A DNA stretch of 64,000 nucleotides, taken from assembly GCA_016806645.1 (NCBI GenBank), contig JACSYO010002159.1:3319501-3383500 (forward strand), written 5' to 3'. The notes beneath the pieces were generated by a model. That model saw only the letters and a list, made by a program, of their open reading frames with translations. It ran no database searches and was not told the DNA's origin. This DNA comes from Ophiodon elongatus. Lineage: Eukaryota; Chordata; Actinopteri; Perciformes; Hexagrammidae. A program made the position numbers and the translations under genes. Position 1 is the first letter of the stretch. The number at the start of each line of letters is the position of its first letter. This document shows positions 1-12,070 of this stretch, in pieces.

Positions 1-2678
1 TGTTTGAACACACAGACGCACTAAATGTGAAACTAAATGTGGAGTTTATTTGGTTTGGGTGCCGATTAATGGCGATGGATAGACAAAAAATGTGGACAGG
101 TTCAACTTTTATGCCAAATAAGCACCAGTATATTGCCATCATTCCAGAAATATATGTTCAAATGTATTCATGGTTTTCACGTTTAAATTATATTTGGCAC
201 AAAGGGCAGCTGTGACTCATGGTTGTTGTGTCATCAATGTGGCGTTTCGCTGAAAGCAGCAAAACGTACTGTTAATCCAATCCATGTGACACACTGAAGC
301 TGTTTGGCCGTGGGGCAGAACCACCATGACAGAAATACAAGTGCAGAAATAATGGACATAAACTAGATAATTGTGCTCCCTGGACCCAACAAGACACTCA
401 ATATGAGACAGCGGTGAAGAGTGACAGTGCTGTAAAACTAGACAGGTGCCATTGAATAACACACATTTATAACCCGAGGAATGATAAGAGACAAGATCCG
501 CTGACCCAGCACCTCTCGTGGATGTTTATTGTTGAGGTGTTGCTTTCCTTCATGGGAATACACAAACAATAAACAAGTGGGGGACCCTTGCAGGAAAGGT
601 GAAGCAGCAGTGATGTTGTCTTTAATACACTATTACTTCACCTGTGACATCATTCAGTCAGTTAGACCACACAGAAGTCGAGTAAATCTTAGAAATACAC
701 ACAAGTGTTCCTGCTGCCATCTATTGCTAAAGAAAGTCCGTCACACTGAATTGGCCTCCACTAACATCATAAGAAATTAGTATATCGTCATGAAGTAAAA
801 CCTGAGAGACCCTTTTGGGAAAATACTTTCAGACTGTCAGGGAGTTAATGTATCACAAAACACGAGATGCTGTCAGGAACAGGCTGAGTAAGCGACAGTG
901 ATCGACTGGACAGTCGTCGTCTTCTAGCTTTGAGGTAATAAATCAAAGCTGAATGATGCAATATCAAAGAAAACTATTTTTCCGGTCAGAGGGATGCGTG
1001 TCAGGAACGATTTAATGCACAGGACGAGGGCAAGTAGCACTGCCTCTTAAACATTATGTATTTGATTGTCCCCAATAATTCACAAAACGATATACTACAA
1101 AACAAATCAGATGTTCTAGTTCTGTAGTCTGTGCAGGGCAGATAGACATTTGTTATTTACCCTTTTTACCTTCATTACAGTAAATACTTGCCAATTTTGT
1201 GAAGTAGGGATATTTTGAACTGGCAGGGAATACACATGGAAACCGTAAAGCCTCTACTACCTCAAAAGAGAAAAACTTGAAACTTGAAAAAAAAAAAAAA
1301 ACTGTATAAAAAGGCAGACAATCTGGCAGACGACAGCCGGAATATGGCCAAGCAGACTTGACATTTAATATGAAATCTGATTTAAAATGGAAAAGTTGCT
1401 TTGAGTTTAAAAAAAAAAAAGCCTTCCTTTTGAAAAAAAAAAGAATGTTGAGACTTCAAACCAAACCCTCTGATAGAATATCACTGAAAAAACACCATTA
1501 CAGCCTGAGCTGTACGATACATTGTCTATATCTTGTTTTGGTTTGTTGGCAAACATTCTGAAAGATTTCACAGAAAGACGCCAGCGAGATATGTGGATAA
1601 TCATATCAAAACAGAAAGCCCACATTTTGATCGCGCTTCTGACTCCAGCTGAATACCTGAATTAAATACAAGGCCTCAGAGCAGCAGCATTCAAACGTCT
1701 CACAGAAGCACAAGTGAACCACCTGTGAGAAGAGTTAGTGGCTGACTTATAACAGCTACGGTGCGTGGACGCATCTGGGTGGTTTCCAAAAAGGTACAAA
1801 TATTTATACAGGTTTTTGATTGCAACAATGAAGAAATAGACGTCATCTTAAATTCTCCAGACGGAGAGAGAGGTGACTAACGGACGGCGCAGAAACGAGC
1901 TGCAGTCGTGCTCTCCAAGCCAAACTCCAGACGCCTGCATGAGTCAGTGTTTGTGCAGCGTGTGAAGCAAGCCACTCAAGCTCGGGCTAAAACTGATACA
2001 TCAGTCCATCCGTCCCAGACCAGAACACATCTATTGTTCTCCGCTCTGGCGGCCTGCTCACGAGTCGTCGCAGTGCTGGCAAAGTCAGGCAGGCGGCTTA
2101 AATCATTCCAGAGATCTACAGAGTCCTCCCCTTTGTTTCAACTCTCCATGTGTTTCTCTTCTTTCTCCCCCATCTCTGAATTTCTGTTGTCTTATCTTTC
2201 TTCGGCGCTCTCCATCTCTTTCACCAGCATCTGTCTTCTCCCTGCTCCCGCTCCCCATCACCCCTACTCTATCCTCACATCCCCTCAGCTAACTGTTGAC
2301 ATTTTTATAACGCCAAACTGGAAAGTATCCATTCCATGTGAAGCAATACGGAGACAGAAGTAACAGGAACGACGGCCTTGGGGGGGGGCTGCAAGGAAGG
2401 AATGCTACGAAGTGAAATGGAGCAAACATTGACAGAAAAACAGTGGGACGGCAGGGAAGTTGAAATTTAAACTATCCGCTGGATCGCTGCTGCAGACGAG
2501 AAACTATGTGTACGTGTACCTGCTTTGTAGGACATGGGCAAAAACAAGAGAGATGGAGTGCAAGTGTTTGTGAATGTGAGACAGAGAGGGGAGGAGCGTG
2601 CTTAAACATTTGCATGTGTGGTGAGACATGTGGCCGCCATTACCGACTCTTTGTTTATGTAAGATATTCCTATTCTAT

Positions 2679-2751
2679 TCTCTCTCTCTCTCTCACTCTC
2701 TATCTCTCTCTCTCTCTCTCTGTCTCTCTCTGTCTCTCTCTCTCTCTCTCT
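2679..2751 (+). repeat. (CT)n microsatellite, imperfect
   Basis: About 73 bp of CT with scattered A and G interruptions. Confidence 0.95.
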
Positions 2752-2857
2752 ATTATATTGGGAAACTCTACGACCTGCGAGCTAAAGTCATTGATAGACT
2801 AGTTCTTGGTAGCATTGCTAACTCGTCTTTGTGTCCTGGAAGAAGTTGAAAGAAACA

Positions 2858-3130
2858 ATTTTGGGAAACACGCTTATTTGCTTCCTTGCGGAGAGTTAGA
2901 TGCGGAGATTGAAACCACCTAAATGTCTGCAGGCTATACTTATGAAGCTACTGGCAGCAGACGGCTAAATTAGTTTAGCGCAAAGACTGAAAACAAGGGG
3001 ACACAGCTAACCTGGCTCTGTTCACAAACCCACCTACCAGCATATCTTAAGATCCCTAAATAACTCGCTGTGTCTTGTATGTTTAACCTGTACAAAAAAA
3101 ACAAACTATTTGCAGTTTTGTAGATTGGAA
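2858..3130 (+). mobile_element. Teleost interspersed repeat, family A
   Basis: Shares with 4977-5395 and 33121-33440 the order GAGAGTTAGATG, TAGTTTAGC, CAAAGACTG(G)AAA, GGGGA…CAGCTA, CCTGGCTC. Degenerate, apparently old. Family name not assigned. Confidence 0.7.
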
Positions 3131-4023
3131 ATGACAGATAATGAAGAGTAAACAGCTAAATGGTAGCGTAAAAAAAAAAAAGTCTATATAAGTTAACATT
3201 GTAATAGCTCACACAGCCAACAGTAAACATGCTAGCAGATTAACTCACTAGCTATTACTTATGTCACCACACTTTGCGCACCTCTACCCTCTTGTGAAAT
3301 CTTCATATTTTAATCTTCACAGGCCTCTTAAAATCCTTATGATGAACAATCTGACAAAAGAAAAACACCCCTCCGTGGTCGAACTGCTCATAATAACCTG
3401 TTCTCTGGGTTTACAAGTAGATATTGTTTGATTTTACTGGGGGACAAGCAAAGGAAGGTTGTGAGTGATTGCTCTAGTTCCCGAGGTCTCGGTCCATCTG
3501 TAGAAGAGACACGTATGGAAATCATCAGGGATGTTGTGCAAATACGTTCAGTATCCATGCTGGATTATTAAGTTGTCTCTGCACTGCAAAGGAGTCTGCG
3601 ACTGTTACTCATTAAAAACATAAACTATACTGTAGAACATCCATGCCAACGCAGTCCATATGCCACCACCGCTTTTAAGCGAATGCCAGTAACAATGCTC
3701 TCTGTGTTTCACGATAAACGAGGCAAACAGATTTTAACGTTTACATATTTTTATTTTTTTGATGAGTCACAGGACACAAACCCAACAATGCCTTAAAAAG
3801 CCACAATGATGGCATGACAAAAGAGAATCAGACATACATGCAGGGAGGGAGAGACGGAGAGAGAAAGTTATTGTTGTCAACAGATCGAGAGCAAGGCCGA
3901 CAGAAAGCAATTGAATGCAAAGGAGGACGGGAGAAAGTGAGGGATACACAGAGGGAGACAGAGAAAACATCCGCAGCGCAGCAAGCGAGCCTGTGGGAAG
4001 AGAGACAGGAACATCCTGGTCCT

Positions 4024-4025
<2 letters not shown>

Positions 4026-4082
<57 letters not shown>
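4026..4082 (+). repeat. (CA)28 microsatellite
   Basis: Uninterrupted CA tract in PID1 intron 2. Confidence 0.97.
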
Positions 4083-4084
<2 letters not shown>

Positions 4085-4976
4085 CACACACTGTCTATGT
4101 GTCTGTCTGTGTCGTTCGAGACTGTATTTGTGTGTAACCACAAAGGCATGCATGTGTGTATGAGAGGTGCAGAGCTTGGGCAGCTGTGCTGCTGGAGCCA
4201 CAGCTGGTTCGGCTATCAGCAGAGAAAGGACCAGAGGGGATGGGAAGAAAAGAGGAGGAGGTATGGGAAAAGGAGGAGGAGGAAGAGAGAGGAATCTATG
4301 GAGGAGATACCTGTCCCTACGGAGAGGCTTTTGGGAACATGGAGAAAGAAGAAGAAAGGGGGCTGAGATGACAGGAAGAGGGACTGAGAGCCGAACAAGG
4401 AGGCACTTGTTGAGGAGAGCGGTTTCAGTCCTGTTGGATCAGATCTGGGAACAGACTGTGAATGTGAAGCTACAAACAGTCAGCTACACTTCTGGAACTC
4501 GTTGTTTCAGCATTAGGCACTTTCCCAGACGCCGGTCCAAGGACACACTGCTGGTGCAGACAAAACAAACAGTCTATCTCTCTATCTGTGTCTGTTTTCC
4601 TATTTGCCCCTCATGGACGCAGTTTTTTTCCGAGCAGTAAAAGTTTGTGTTCTTTTCCAAATGGCACGAGAGGAGATGTCAGCGTGAAAATACGGTTGTT
4701 TTTGTTCATGGCTAAATGTCTGACTATTTGGAAACATATGGGACTTGTATCTGGCAGTGGTGATCTTATGTTGTTTGCCAAAAGTAGGAAAAATACCTGG
4801 TATTATCGGGGTGCGAAAGGACACTTGTGACTCCCAAAAAGTCATTATTTTGGATAATTCAGAAAAGAAAGAAAGAAATGAATATCAATAGCACAGTGGC
4901 CTATGGCAAGTTTATGCTAATCAACATTTGAGCATTTTCATGCAATCATAAGGCTTACAAGCTTATTTAAAAAAAG

Positions 4977-5395
4977 GAATTGTTCAACATTTTAGGAAAT
5001 TTGCTCATTCACATTCTTGCCAAGAGTTAATATAATAAGATCGATATCACTTTCATGTCTGTACAGTAAATATGAAGCTACAGCCAGCAGCCTTAGCTTG
5101 GGTTAGCATCGCTTAGCACAAAGACTGGAAACAGGGGGAAACAGCTAGCCTTCGCTATGTCCAAAGGAAACAAACTCTACCGACCAGCACCTATACATCT
5201 CACTAATTAACATGTTGTATTTTGTTGGTTTAATCTATTTTTGGTGGGGCGTTACATTTAACTGCGGATGCTCTGAGAAGTTACTGATTCTGGCCAAGAA
5301 ACAGTCCAACTTGCTAGCCGTTTCCCCCCCACTTCCAGTTTTTATGCTAAGCTTAATGTCTCCTGGCTGTAGCTTTATTCGTAGTGTCCAGGAAT
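4977..5395 (+). mobile_element. Teleost interspersed repeat, family A (longest copy)
   Basis: Contains TTAGCACAAAGACTGGAAAC, AGGGGGAAACAGCTAGCC and the downstream TGGCCAAGAAACAGTCCAAC part; longest of the four copies found. Confidence 0.75.
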
Positions 5396-5764
5396 AAAAC
5401 AAGAACATGTTCCTCTATATGTATTAGGTACCATGACATTGATAGAGACAGTTGCTGAGCCTAATATACAAGTGATACAGCGTGTTCTATAGATGAAATA
5501 CAACCGTCCCACTGTCAGAGGTGGAGGTTATCCTGGTGTTCTCCCTCCGGAGGCCCCTGCGTCTGGATCTCCCAGCATAACTGGGAATGCTCTGCTTGGG
5601 AATGCAGCATTCCTGAAGAGGTTGTTAACATTCCTCTCAACGTATTGAATCAGCACAGTGCAGCTGGCTCCGCTTGCCACGGCATGCAAAGATGGATGAG
5701 GGGTTTTTTTTCTTTCTTTTTTTTTTTTAAAGTGCTGTTTGTGTTGCGCGGTGAGATGACGATG

Positions 5765-5765
<1 letters not shown>

Positions 5766-5826
<61 letters not shown>
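5766..5826 (+). repeat. (TG)30 microsatellite
   Basis: Uninterrupted TG tract. Confidence 0.97.
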
Positions 5827-5828
<2 letters not shown>

Positions 5829-6816
5829 GTACAAAACAGAGACTGAGTGTTTCACTGTAAGTCAAGACAAGAGCACCTCAGTGTATATGAAAGAAGCTTT
5901 CACATTCCCAACCCCTTCCGCACATATGGTTAGATTCTTCATACTCCAATGATGGCAATGAAATTAGTCTCAGCTTAAACATTAACTTTCCACTCTCGTG
6001 ACACTGGTGTCCACTGGTGGAATTACTTTTTCTATTCCTGGCCACAAAATATGGTCTCACTCACACAAATTTGCAATGCAAACGCGCTTTTCAAAGACCT
6101 TTTTTTGGTCAAAGCAAATACAAATACTGTAACTGCCGTACATGAGCACTGCACCCGGCCCATCAGGATCAGCCTACAGAGCACGTGGTGGTTCATCTAG
6201 TCCAGATTTTTGCACAGAGAAAGTTTTGTGCAACACTGCAAAGATGTTGTAGGAGGCAGAGCACACATACATACTCATACCCGGGACGTCATGTGTTTAT
6301 CAGGCCATCGTGATTCTGGTCACACCAGTGTAAACACAGAACATTTTAGTGGCACTGGCCAGTTCTAACTTGCACATGAGAAAGAAACATAAGAAAATGC
6401 TTGTGCTCTGGAGCTCTGTAGAAGTTACTTTGGAAATGTTTTAAATTGCTGACTCCCACCATAGAGATAACAGCGAAAGCGTTGAAGGTTAAACTTGAGA
6501 CAGCATGTCTCACTGTCCGGTGCCTGGCTCAATCATTGGATCTGAGGGAAGCACTGAACTGCTGCCCAGTCCGGCTCCTCCACTGACGAGTAACAGAGCC
6601 AACAGAGTAGACACACGAGTTAACCTGAACCTGAATCCAGACAGCGTTGGAACACCGCGCACAAACACTTCTGAGAAGGTAGGGTATGCTTACCCTACAT
6701 AAAAAAGAACCGACGTAAACAGTGCACATTCCTAATATTTTCTTTGACATTTGATGATCATGTGATCTCATGTCGAACACATTTCCTTCAAGTCTTCAGA
6801 CCCAACTGAGGGGGGA

Positions 6817-6836
6817 CTCAAGTGACGTCACTTGAG
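6817..6836. promoter_or_regulatory. 20-bp perfect palindrome around a CRE
   Basis: CTCAAGTGACGTCACTTGAG is its own reverse complement; the centre TGACGTCA (6823-6830) is the full consensus cAMP-response element. A second CRE octamer is at 7363-7370. Confidence 0.6.
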
Positions 6837-7066
6837 GCCATTCATCAGACTCTGCGCGGTTCTCCCTGTAGCCACAAAAGGCTTTATACAACTTTACATA
6901 TGACGTAGAAGGCCTACTCCAGGGATCTTGAAACACTCTGTGAAGTGTAGAGAGCTCCTCGTTTAGCAAGGAATCATCGGGGAATGTTTGTACATTATTA
7001 AAGATGACAAAGCAAGCTGACGACCATCACGAGCAAGTCAACCACTCTGTCTCGTCTGAATCTAAA

Positions 7067-7068
<2 letters not shown>

Positions 7069-7110
<42 letters not shown>
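7069..7110 (+). repeat. (AC)16(TA)5 compound microsatellite
   Basis: CA tract passing directly into TA units. Confidence 0.95.
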
Positions 7111-8164
7111 AAAAGGGAAAATCACTGATACAAAGGCTCCATTAGACAAAAACACAGACATAGACACATTCATCAGAGAACTGGGAGCACAGGTCATCTC
7201 ACTCTGGCTGCTTATCATCTAAATGTCATCACTGTGTGTTCTGTTCTCTGTTCACTGGAGAAGACGGTACGCCCAGCTCACTCACTGACATCGGACTACC
7301 AAGTACAGAGAGACAAGAAGCCTCTCTGCCTGAGCGATTAGATAAAGACATGGTAGTGTAAATGACGTCAGTGTGGGAGAATCGCACATTATCACTGGTT
7401 TTGGTTTAATTGCCAGCAGAAGTAGGAGACGCAGTGCTGACTGTCTTCAAAGCAGACATTTGGTCTTGGCATAACAGGAAGAGCAAAGGTGTGACTGATA
7501 ACGTTAACTAAGCTCTGTTCTAGCCATTACTATGATTTAACTTTTTTACACTTCCTTCTGTGACAAAGGCACTTTAGCAACGATCTGTCATCACTCATTA
7601 GCCTACTCACCGTCAATCACATTTTAAAGGCTAATGCAAGGTGCAAAGTGCTGGTCTTTTTTTTTCTCAGTGTGATCCAAAACAGTTTTATAATCTAGAA
7701 AAGAAAACTTAAATAAAGAAACATAGGAGCAATTTAGAGCAACTGATCACATTTCTAAGGGCTGAGCGCAAGACATAATTCACAATTAACAGAGATTATG
7801 CAACAAATCTACAAATACCTTTAAAGTAAAAATGTAAGAATTTTAAAAGGTCTTTGTGTTACAGCTAGGGGTTAGTAATCTTGATAAAATATGAAAATGG
7901 CTGTTGTTAGTACTCAAAGCCGTCAAGCTAGCAACTTGTGAAAGACTCTGGTGAGTGCAGGGGCAGGATTTGCACAGGTAGACAGGGAGGAAGGTAAGCC
8001 TGAATGAAATGATTGAACAGGCTTAATTCAGTCCTGCAACAGCCACAGATACCAGATGTTTTTCTTTTTTTTTGGTCAGAGCATTTGATTTATTGATTGG
8101 CGTCGGGATGTTATTAGAATTTCAACAAATACAATACGAAGAATACCAACGCTAGCGTTACAGT

Positions 8165-8275
8165 AAGCTAACAGACTCCTGGCTATAGCCTTATATTTCT
8201 CGGAGAACAGTATCAATCTTTTCATCTAATTCTTGGCCAGACAGTGAATGTGCATACTTCCCAAAATGACATAAG
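8165..8275 (-). mobile_element. Teleost interspersed repeat, family A (fragment)
   Basis: Reverse-strand fragment with TTTTGGGAAGTATGC and GAATTAGATG corresponding to the 5' part of the family. Confidence 0.5.
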
Positions 8276-10679
8276 AGCAACACAAGACAAAAGGAAAGCA
8301 GCACATTCTCAGAATTGAGAAATGTTTCTATCGTTGCCAAAAAATTTAAGTGCAAGAAATTGAAATTTAGAGATTAATGAACAATAACAAAACAAAATGT
8401 TCAGCCAATCTGCTCTTTGACTCATTGTTGCAGCTCTACTCTACAACAACTTCAACACAAATAAGATCCATTGGTAGCAGTTTGGCAAAGGGAGATTCTT
8501 GTGGATGACTGGTTGTTTCCACTTCACATCCACGATAATATTTCTACAGTTTACACAATGTCTCACCACTGGGCTGCTACAAAATAGAAGGTGGACGTGC
8601 ATCAGACACTTGTGTGCTCATTTACTGTATGCAAGGGAGGCATAGCCAAGGGGCCGCATGAAAAAGCATGCACTTATATGAAAATGTAATTTGGCTCGGC
8701 AGGGTACACGAGTCTGAAGAGACAAAGTCAAAATGAATCGCATATTCCTTCGTCAGAGACATGTAAACAGTGAAAATATGAACCTACGGTGATTACATAC
8801 TTCTTAAGTATCATAGTATCTTTTTTCACTCTTGGAAAGTAGAGACTTTAGAGACTAAATTCAAACAAAACAAAAACACGCGTCAGACGGCGAGTTGTAT
8901 TTTGAGCCGACTCCAAAGTAATTTCATCATTTGTCATGAAGTATGACTGTGGAGCTGGCACGGCTGTAAAGTGCATTGAAGCCTTTTTTCTCAATGGATG
9001 TGAAGTGGACTGCTTGGACAGCAGCAGGCCCGGCAGGGCAATGAGAGGTGGCCTTTCATCCTTGCTAGCTGTTAGCTTTGGCAGAGGGACAGCAGGCCTC
9101 AGCAAGCCTTCCTGCCCGCCTGTAAACGGGGATCACGACCGGGGGCTGGGAGAGACCGAGTGAAGCGGAGAGGAGTGAGAAATGAAAGAGAGGGGATTAT
9201 AAAACATTGCAGGAGCATAATAAGTGGTATCATATTGTATTGTTGCATATAAAACCCAAGCGGGAAGGAGTGCAAAAAGACCAAAATTGGGTTTACTCAT
9301 GCTAACTTTACACTATCAATACAGTGTTTGTGGCTGAGACGTCCGTGGTTTGCTCAAGCATTGTGCAGCGTATTGTGCTTCCACCTCGAAAGCAATGTGC
9401 TATCTAAATAACGTTTGCTTGCTCGCTTGAAAAGAAAATAATGTCTCTTTGAGGTCCAACAGTAGAAGCAGAGGGCCAGAAACAGGTGGGCAGACAGATA
9501 TGCAGACAGGCAGGTAGTGACTCAGACAGGAAGTTACACAAGCCAGCAGATGCAGACAGACTCGCATATAAGGAGGCCGCAGACAGATGAGGGAAATGGA
9601 TTCTTTGTGTGCCTGGTATTCTGCTGAATAGCTGTAGTGGTATCCATGGCAACATTCTCGGAAAGAGTACAGAAGAAGAGGAGCCGGCAGTGAGTGGATG
9701 CTGGGATTCAGAGATTCATTTGGACAGAGAGGGACACCAAGTCCAGATGAGAAAGAGTTTTATCTTACTGGCATGTTTGTGTGGTTTTAAGTTGGAGATG
9801 CAGTGAAAATAGACTTACACTTTAACAATGGCAGGCAGGATAACAGCTGTCTTTGAGAGACACGAGGATGAGGGAGAAGAGCAGGTGCAAAGCTTTGTAG
9901 TAAACAGTGCATCAGCTTAACAATGTCACATCATGAGGAATGTTTTTTTAATTTGAAACAAAGCTGTCATCTGTCAGCTCTCACCACAGACAATATGATC
10001 GGAGTCCTGACGTATCCTCATTTTAATTCATTGGATTAAAGATTCATTTTGGAATATCACAGCATTAGTTCCCCATTTATAAATCATACTGTTATTCAAG
10101 ATTTAGTAACTACTACAACAACCTCACCCTGCATGTTAACTTATTTCTCTCCCAGGAAACCAAACTTCTCTTTTTTGCCACTAAGGTCAGCTGACTGACT
10201 TTCACTTCCCCATGTTCACATTTCAACTTTTGGGAACAGCTTTTGGGAAGATGATGAGGACTCAGCACTTTTTGGACTCTTAACTGCATTTTTCAGTTTT
10301 AGAATGAATACTTTGACATGATAGTGTGTCTGTGTGCGTTAGCTCTTGCGTTCAGAGAACCAACAAACTCAGACAATTACCAACGAAACGCATGGGGTGT
10401 GTTCTTTGTGTGTGTTTCTTGGCAATAAAGTGTGTTGCATTTAGGGGGATCTATTGGCAGAAATGGAATATAATATTAACAAATGTGTTTTTCTTTAGTG
10501 TATATTCACCTGAAACTAAGAATCATTGTGTTTTTCTTATCTTAGAACGAGCCGCTTATATTTATATGCGCAGCGGGTCCTCTTCATGGAGGTTGATATG
10601 TTGCAATCTTAAATATACACATGACACTTTAATAACAGGCTTATCTTAACGTACTCTTAATTTGTTTGTTTATTCTATT

Positions 10680-10805
10680 TTAAATGTTCATATTTCTATT
10701 TTTGAATTAGGTCTTATGTCTTTATTGCACCCTGTTTATTGTTATGCACCAATCACCAAGCCAATTTCCTTGTATGTGCAGACTTACTTGGCAATAAACC
10801 GTTTC
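10680..10805 (+). mobile_element. LINE-tail-like repeat
   Basis: Ends TTCCTTGTATGTGCAGAC, TTACTTGGCAATAAACCG, a pattern common at 3' ends of fish non-LTR elements. No coding part remains. Confidence 0.55.
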
Positions 10806-10966
10806 TGATCAGAGCAGAATGGGCTTTTCAGGGGGGGGGGGTCTTAAAGCGACAGGTGCTAAAACGAAGCATTGCAGACAGTAGATGAATACAGGTTTTT
10901 TTTTAACATTGAATTTGTTATTGGTTCAAGTAGAAACCCAAAAGTATGAACCTGAGAATGAGCATG

Positions 10967-10990
10967 CGTCACGTGACGTTGTCTCACGTG
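10967..10990. promoter_or_regulatory. Paired CACGTG boxes, one in a CLEAR-type decamer
   Basis: CGTCACGTGACG (10967-10978) is a perfect 12-bp palindrome that contains GTCACGTGAC; a second CACGTG is at 10985-10990, 15 bases away. Confidence 0.5.
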
Positions 10991-11274
10991 GGCCCACGGT
11001 CACCTCAAGTCCATTTGTTATCCTTACAATGCTGAGGCACAAGGCAGGCAGCTACACAGAGACGCAATCAGTTACTCTGGATTGTCAGTGCCGCGTGTAA
11101 TGAGAGAGCGCGGCTGGTTTGTTTTTCTGTTTCGAGCACGGAGAAAAGAGAATAGGCTGCGAGTCAAACAGCTCATTGGATCAAACTATTTTTCTGACTC
11201 TTTGCAGCGCCAGAGAGGGGAGGAAAACAAAAGGCACCCATGCCAGAGCACATGCACACACTCATATGCTTGTG

Positions 11275-11277
<3 letters not shown>

Positions 11278-11306
<29 letters not shown>
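11278..11306 (+). repeat. (CA)14 microsatellite
   Basis: Uninterrupted CA tract in PID1 intron 2; reads (UG)14 in the PID1 transcript and could pair locally with the tract at 11382-11435. Confidence 0.95.
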
Positions 11307-11309
<3 letters not shown>

Positions 11310-11377
11310 GTTTTACATTAATTAATAAAGGATGTGATTCAAAACACAAAAACTTCACTCGTGTGTGTTGATGAATT

Positions 11378-11381
<4 letters not shown>

Positions 11382-11435
<54 letters not shown>
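11382..11435 (+). repeat. (GT)27 microsatellite downstream of PID1 exon 2
   Basis: Uninterrupted; in the PID1 pre-mRNA it reads (AC)27, about 112 nt after the exon 2 donor. Confidence 0.97.
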
Positions 11436-11437
<2 letters not shown>

Positions 11438-11546
11438 AAAAAGAAAAGGAAAAACAGTTGGATTATGGTTCTTTTAATGCTATTATAGATTTACTGCTCA
11501 GGAACAGGGCTGGATTTGGGGGATTATCAGCTTCATGTGACCCTAC

Positions 11547-11693
11547 CTTGTATCCAGCATGGGTCCTGCCCTTTGTGAGCGGTGTGGTGGAGCACAGCTC
11601 GATGGCCTCAGGCTCGTGAAAGATCACCGTGGGCAACGGCTCCTTCCTCAGCGTCAGCACGTTGAGCTTGGTCTTCAGCATGGTCTGAAAGTG
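11547..11693 (-). CDS. pid1: PID1 exon 2: N-terminal arm of the PTB domain
   Basis: 147 nt, 49 codons, phase 0 at both ends. Acceptor CTCCACCAG|CAC, donor TACAAG|GTAGGG. It reads HFQTMLKTKLNVLTLRKEPL and ends RTHAGYK; the region leads into the first strand of the PTB fold, whose core is in the next exon. As it is symmetric, skipping would keep the frame. It lies between complementary microsatellites (see 11382-11435 and 11983-12066). Confidence 0.97.
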
Positions 11694-11981
11694 CTGGTGG
11701 AGAAAAGAGAGACATACGCACTGTGTTTTAGGCAAACCTCCAACCAGTATCGGACAACTATAAGCCTACAGGTTAACATTTGTGGTTTCCATGTCAACAC
11801 TGCTGGAGACCTAAAAAAAAAAAAAAAAAAACTCACTTTGAGTCCAGAAATATACAACGTTCGTATGTATAAATGCGATGGTAGAAATAAATCTACTTGG
11901 TGCTCGATAAATCTTGTGTCTGACGTGTATCAAAAAAACCTGCAGTATGGAATTCAAAGCAGGAGCATTCCAGTTTTACAG

Positions 11982-12070
<89 letters not shown>

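Larger units (their letters stand above)
1..11546 (-). other. pid1: PID1 intron 2 (partial): no exon recognised
   Basis: No reading frame on either strand resembles a PTB domain or another known protein. Contents are simple repeats (CT 2679-2751, CA 4026-4082, TG 5766-5826, CA/TA 7069-7110), teleost interspersed repeats (2858-3130, 4977-5395, 8165-8275, 10680-10805), a 20-bp palindromic CRE (6817-6836), a second CRE octamer (7363-7370) and a pair of CACGTG boxes (10968-10990). The open frame at 1908-2363 (plus) has no recognisable similarity and is probably chance. Confidence 0.7.

Noticed and set aside
1908..2363. 151-codon plus-strand open frame
   Set aside because: No domain, signal or recognisable similarity; Ser/Leu-rich composition follows a pyrimidine-rich stretch of DNA.
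1..11546. PID1 PTB-core exon
   Set aside because: Searched the minus-strand frames for VTYLGK and downstream PTB features; none was found, so it is assumed to lie outside the window.
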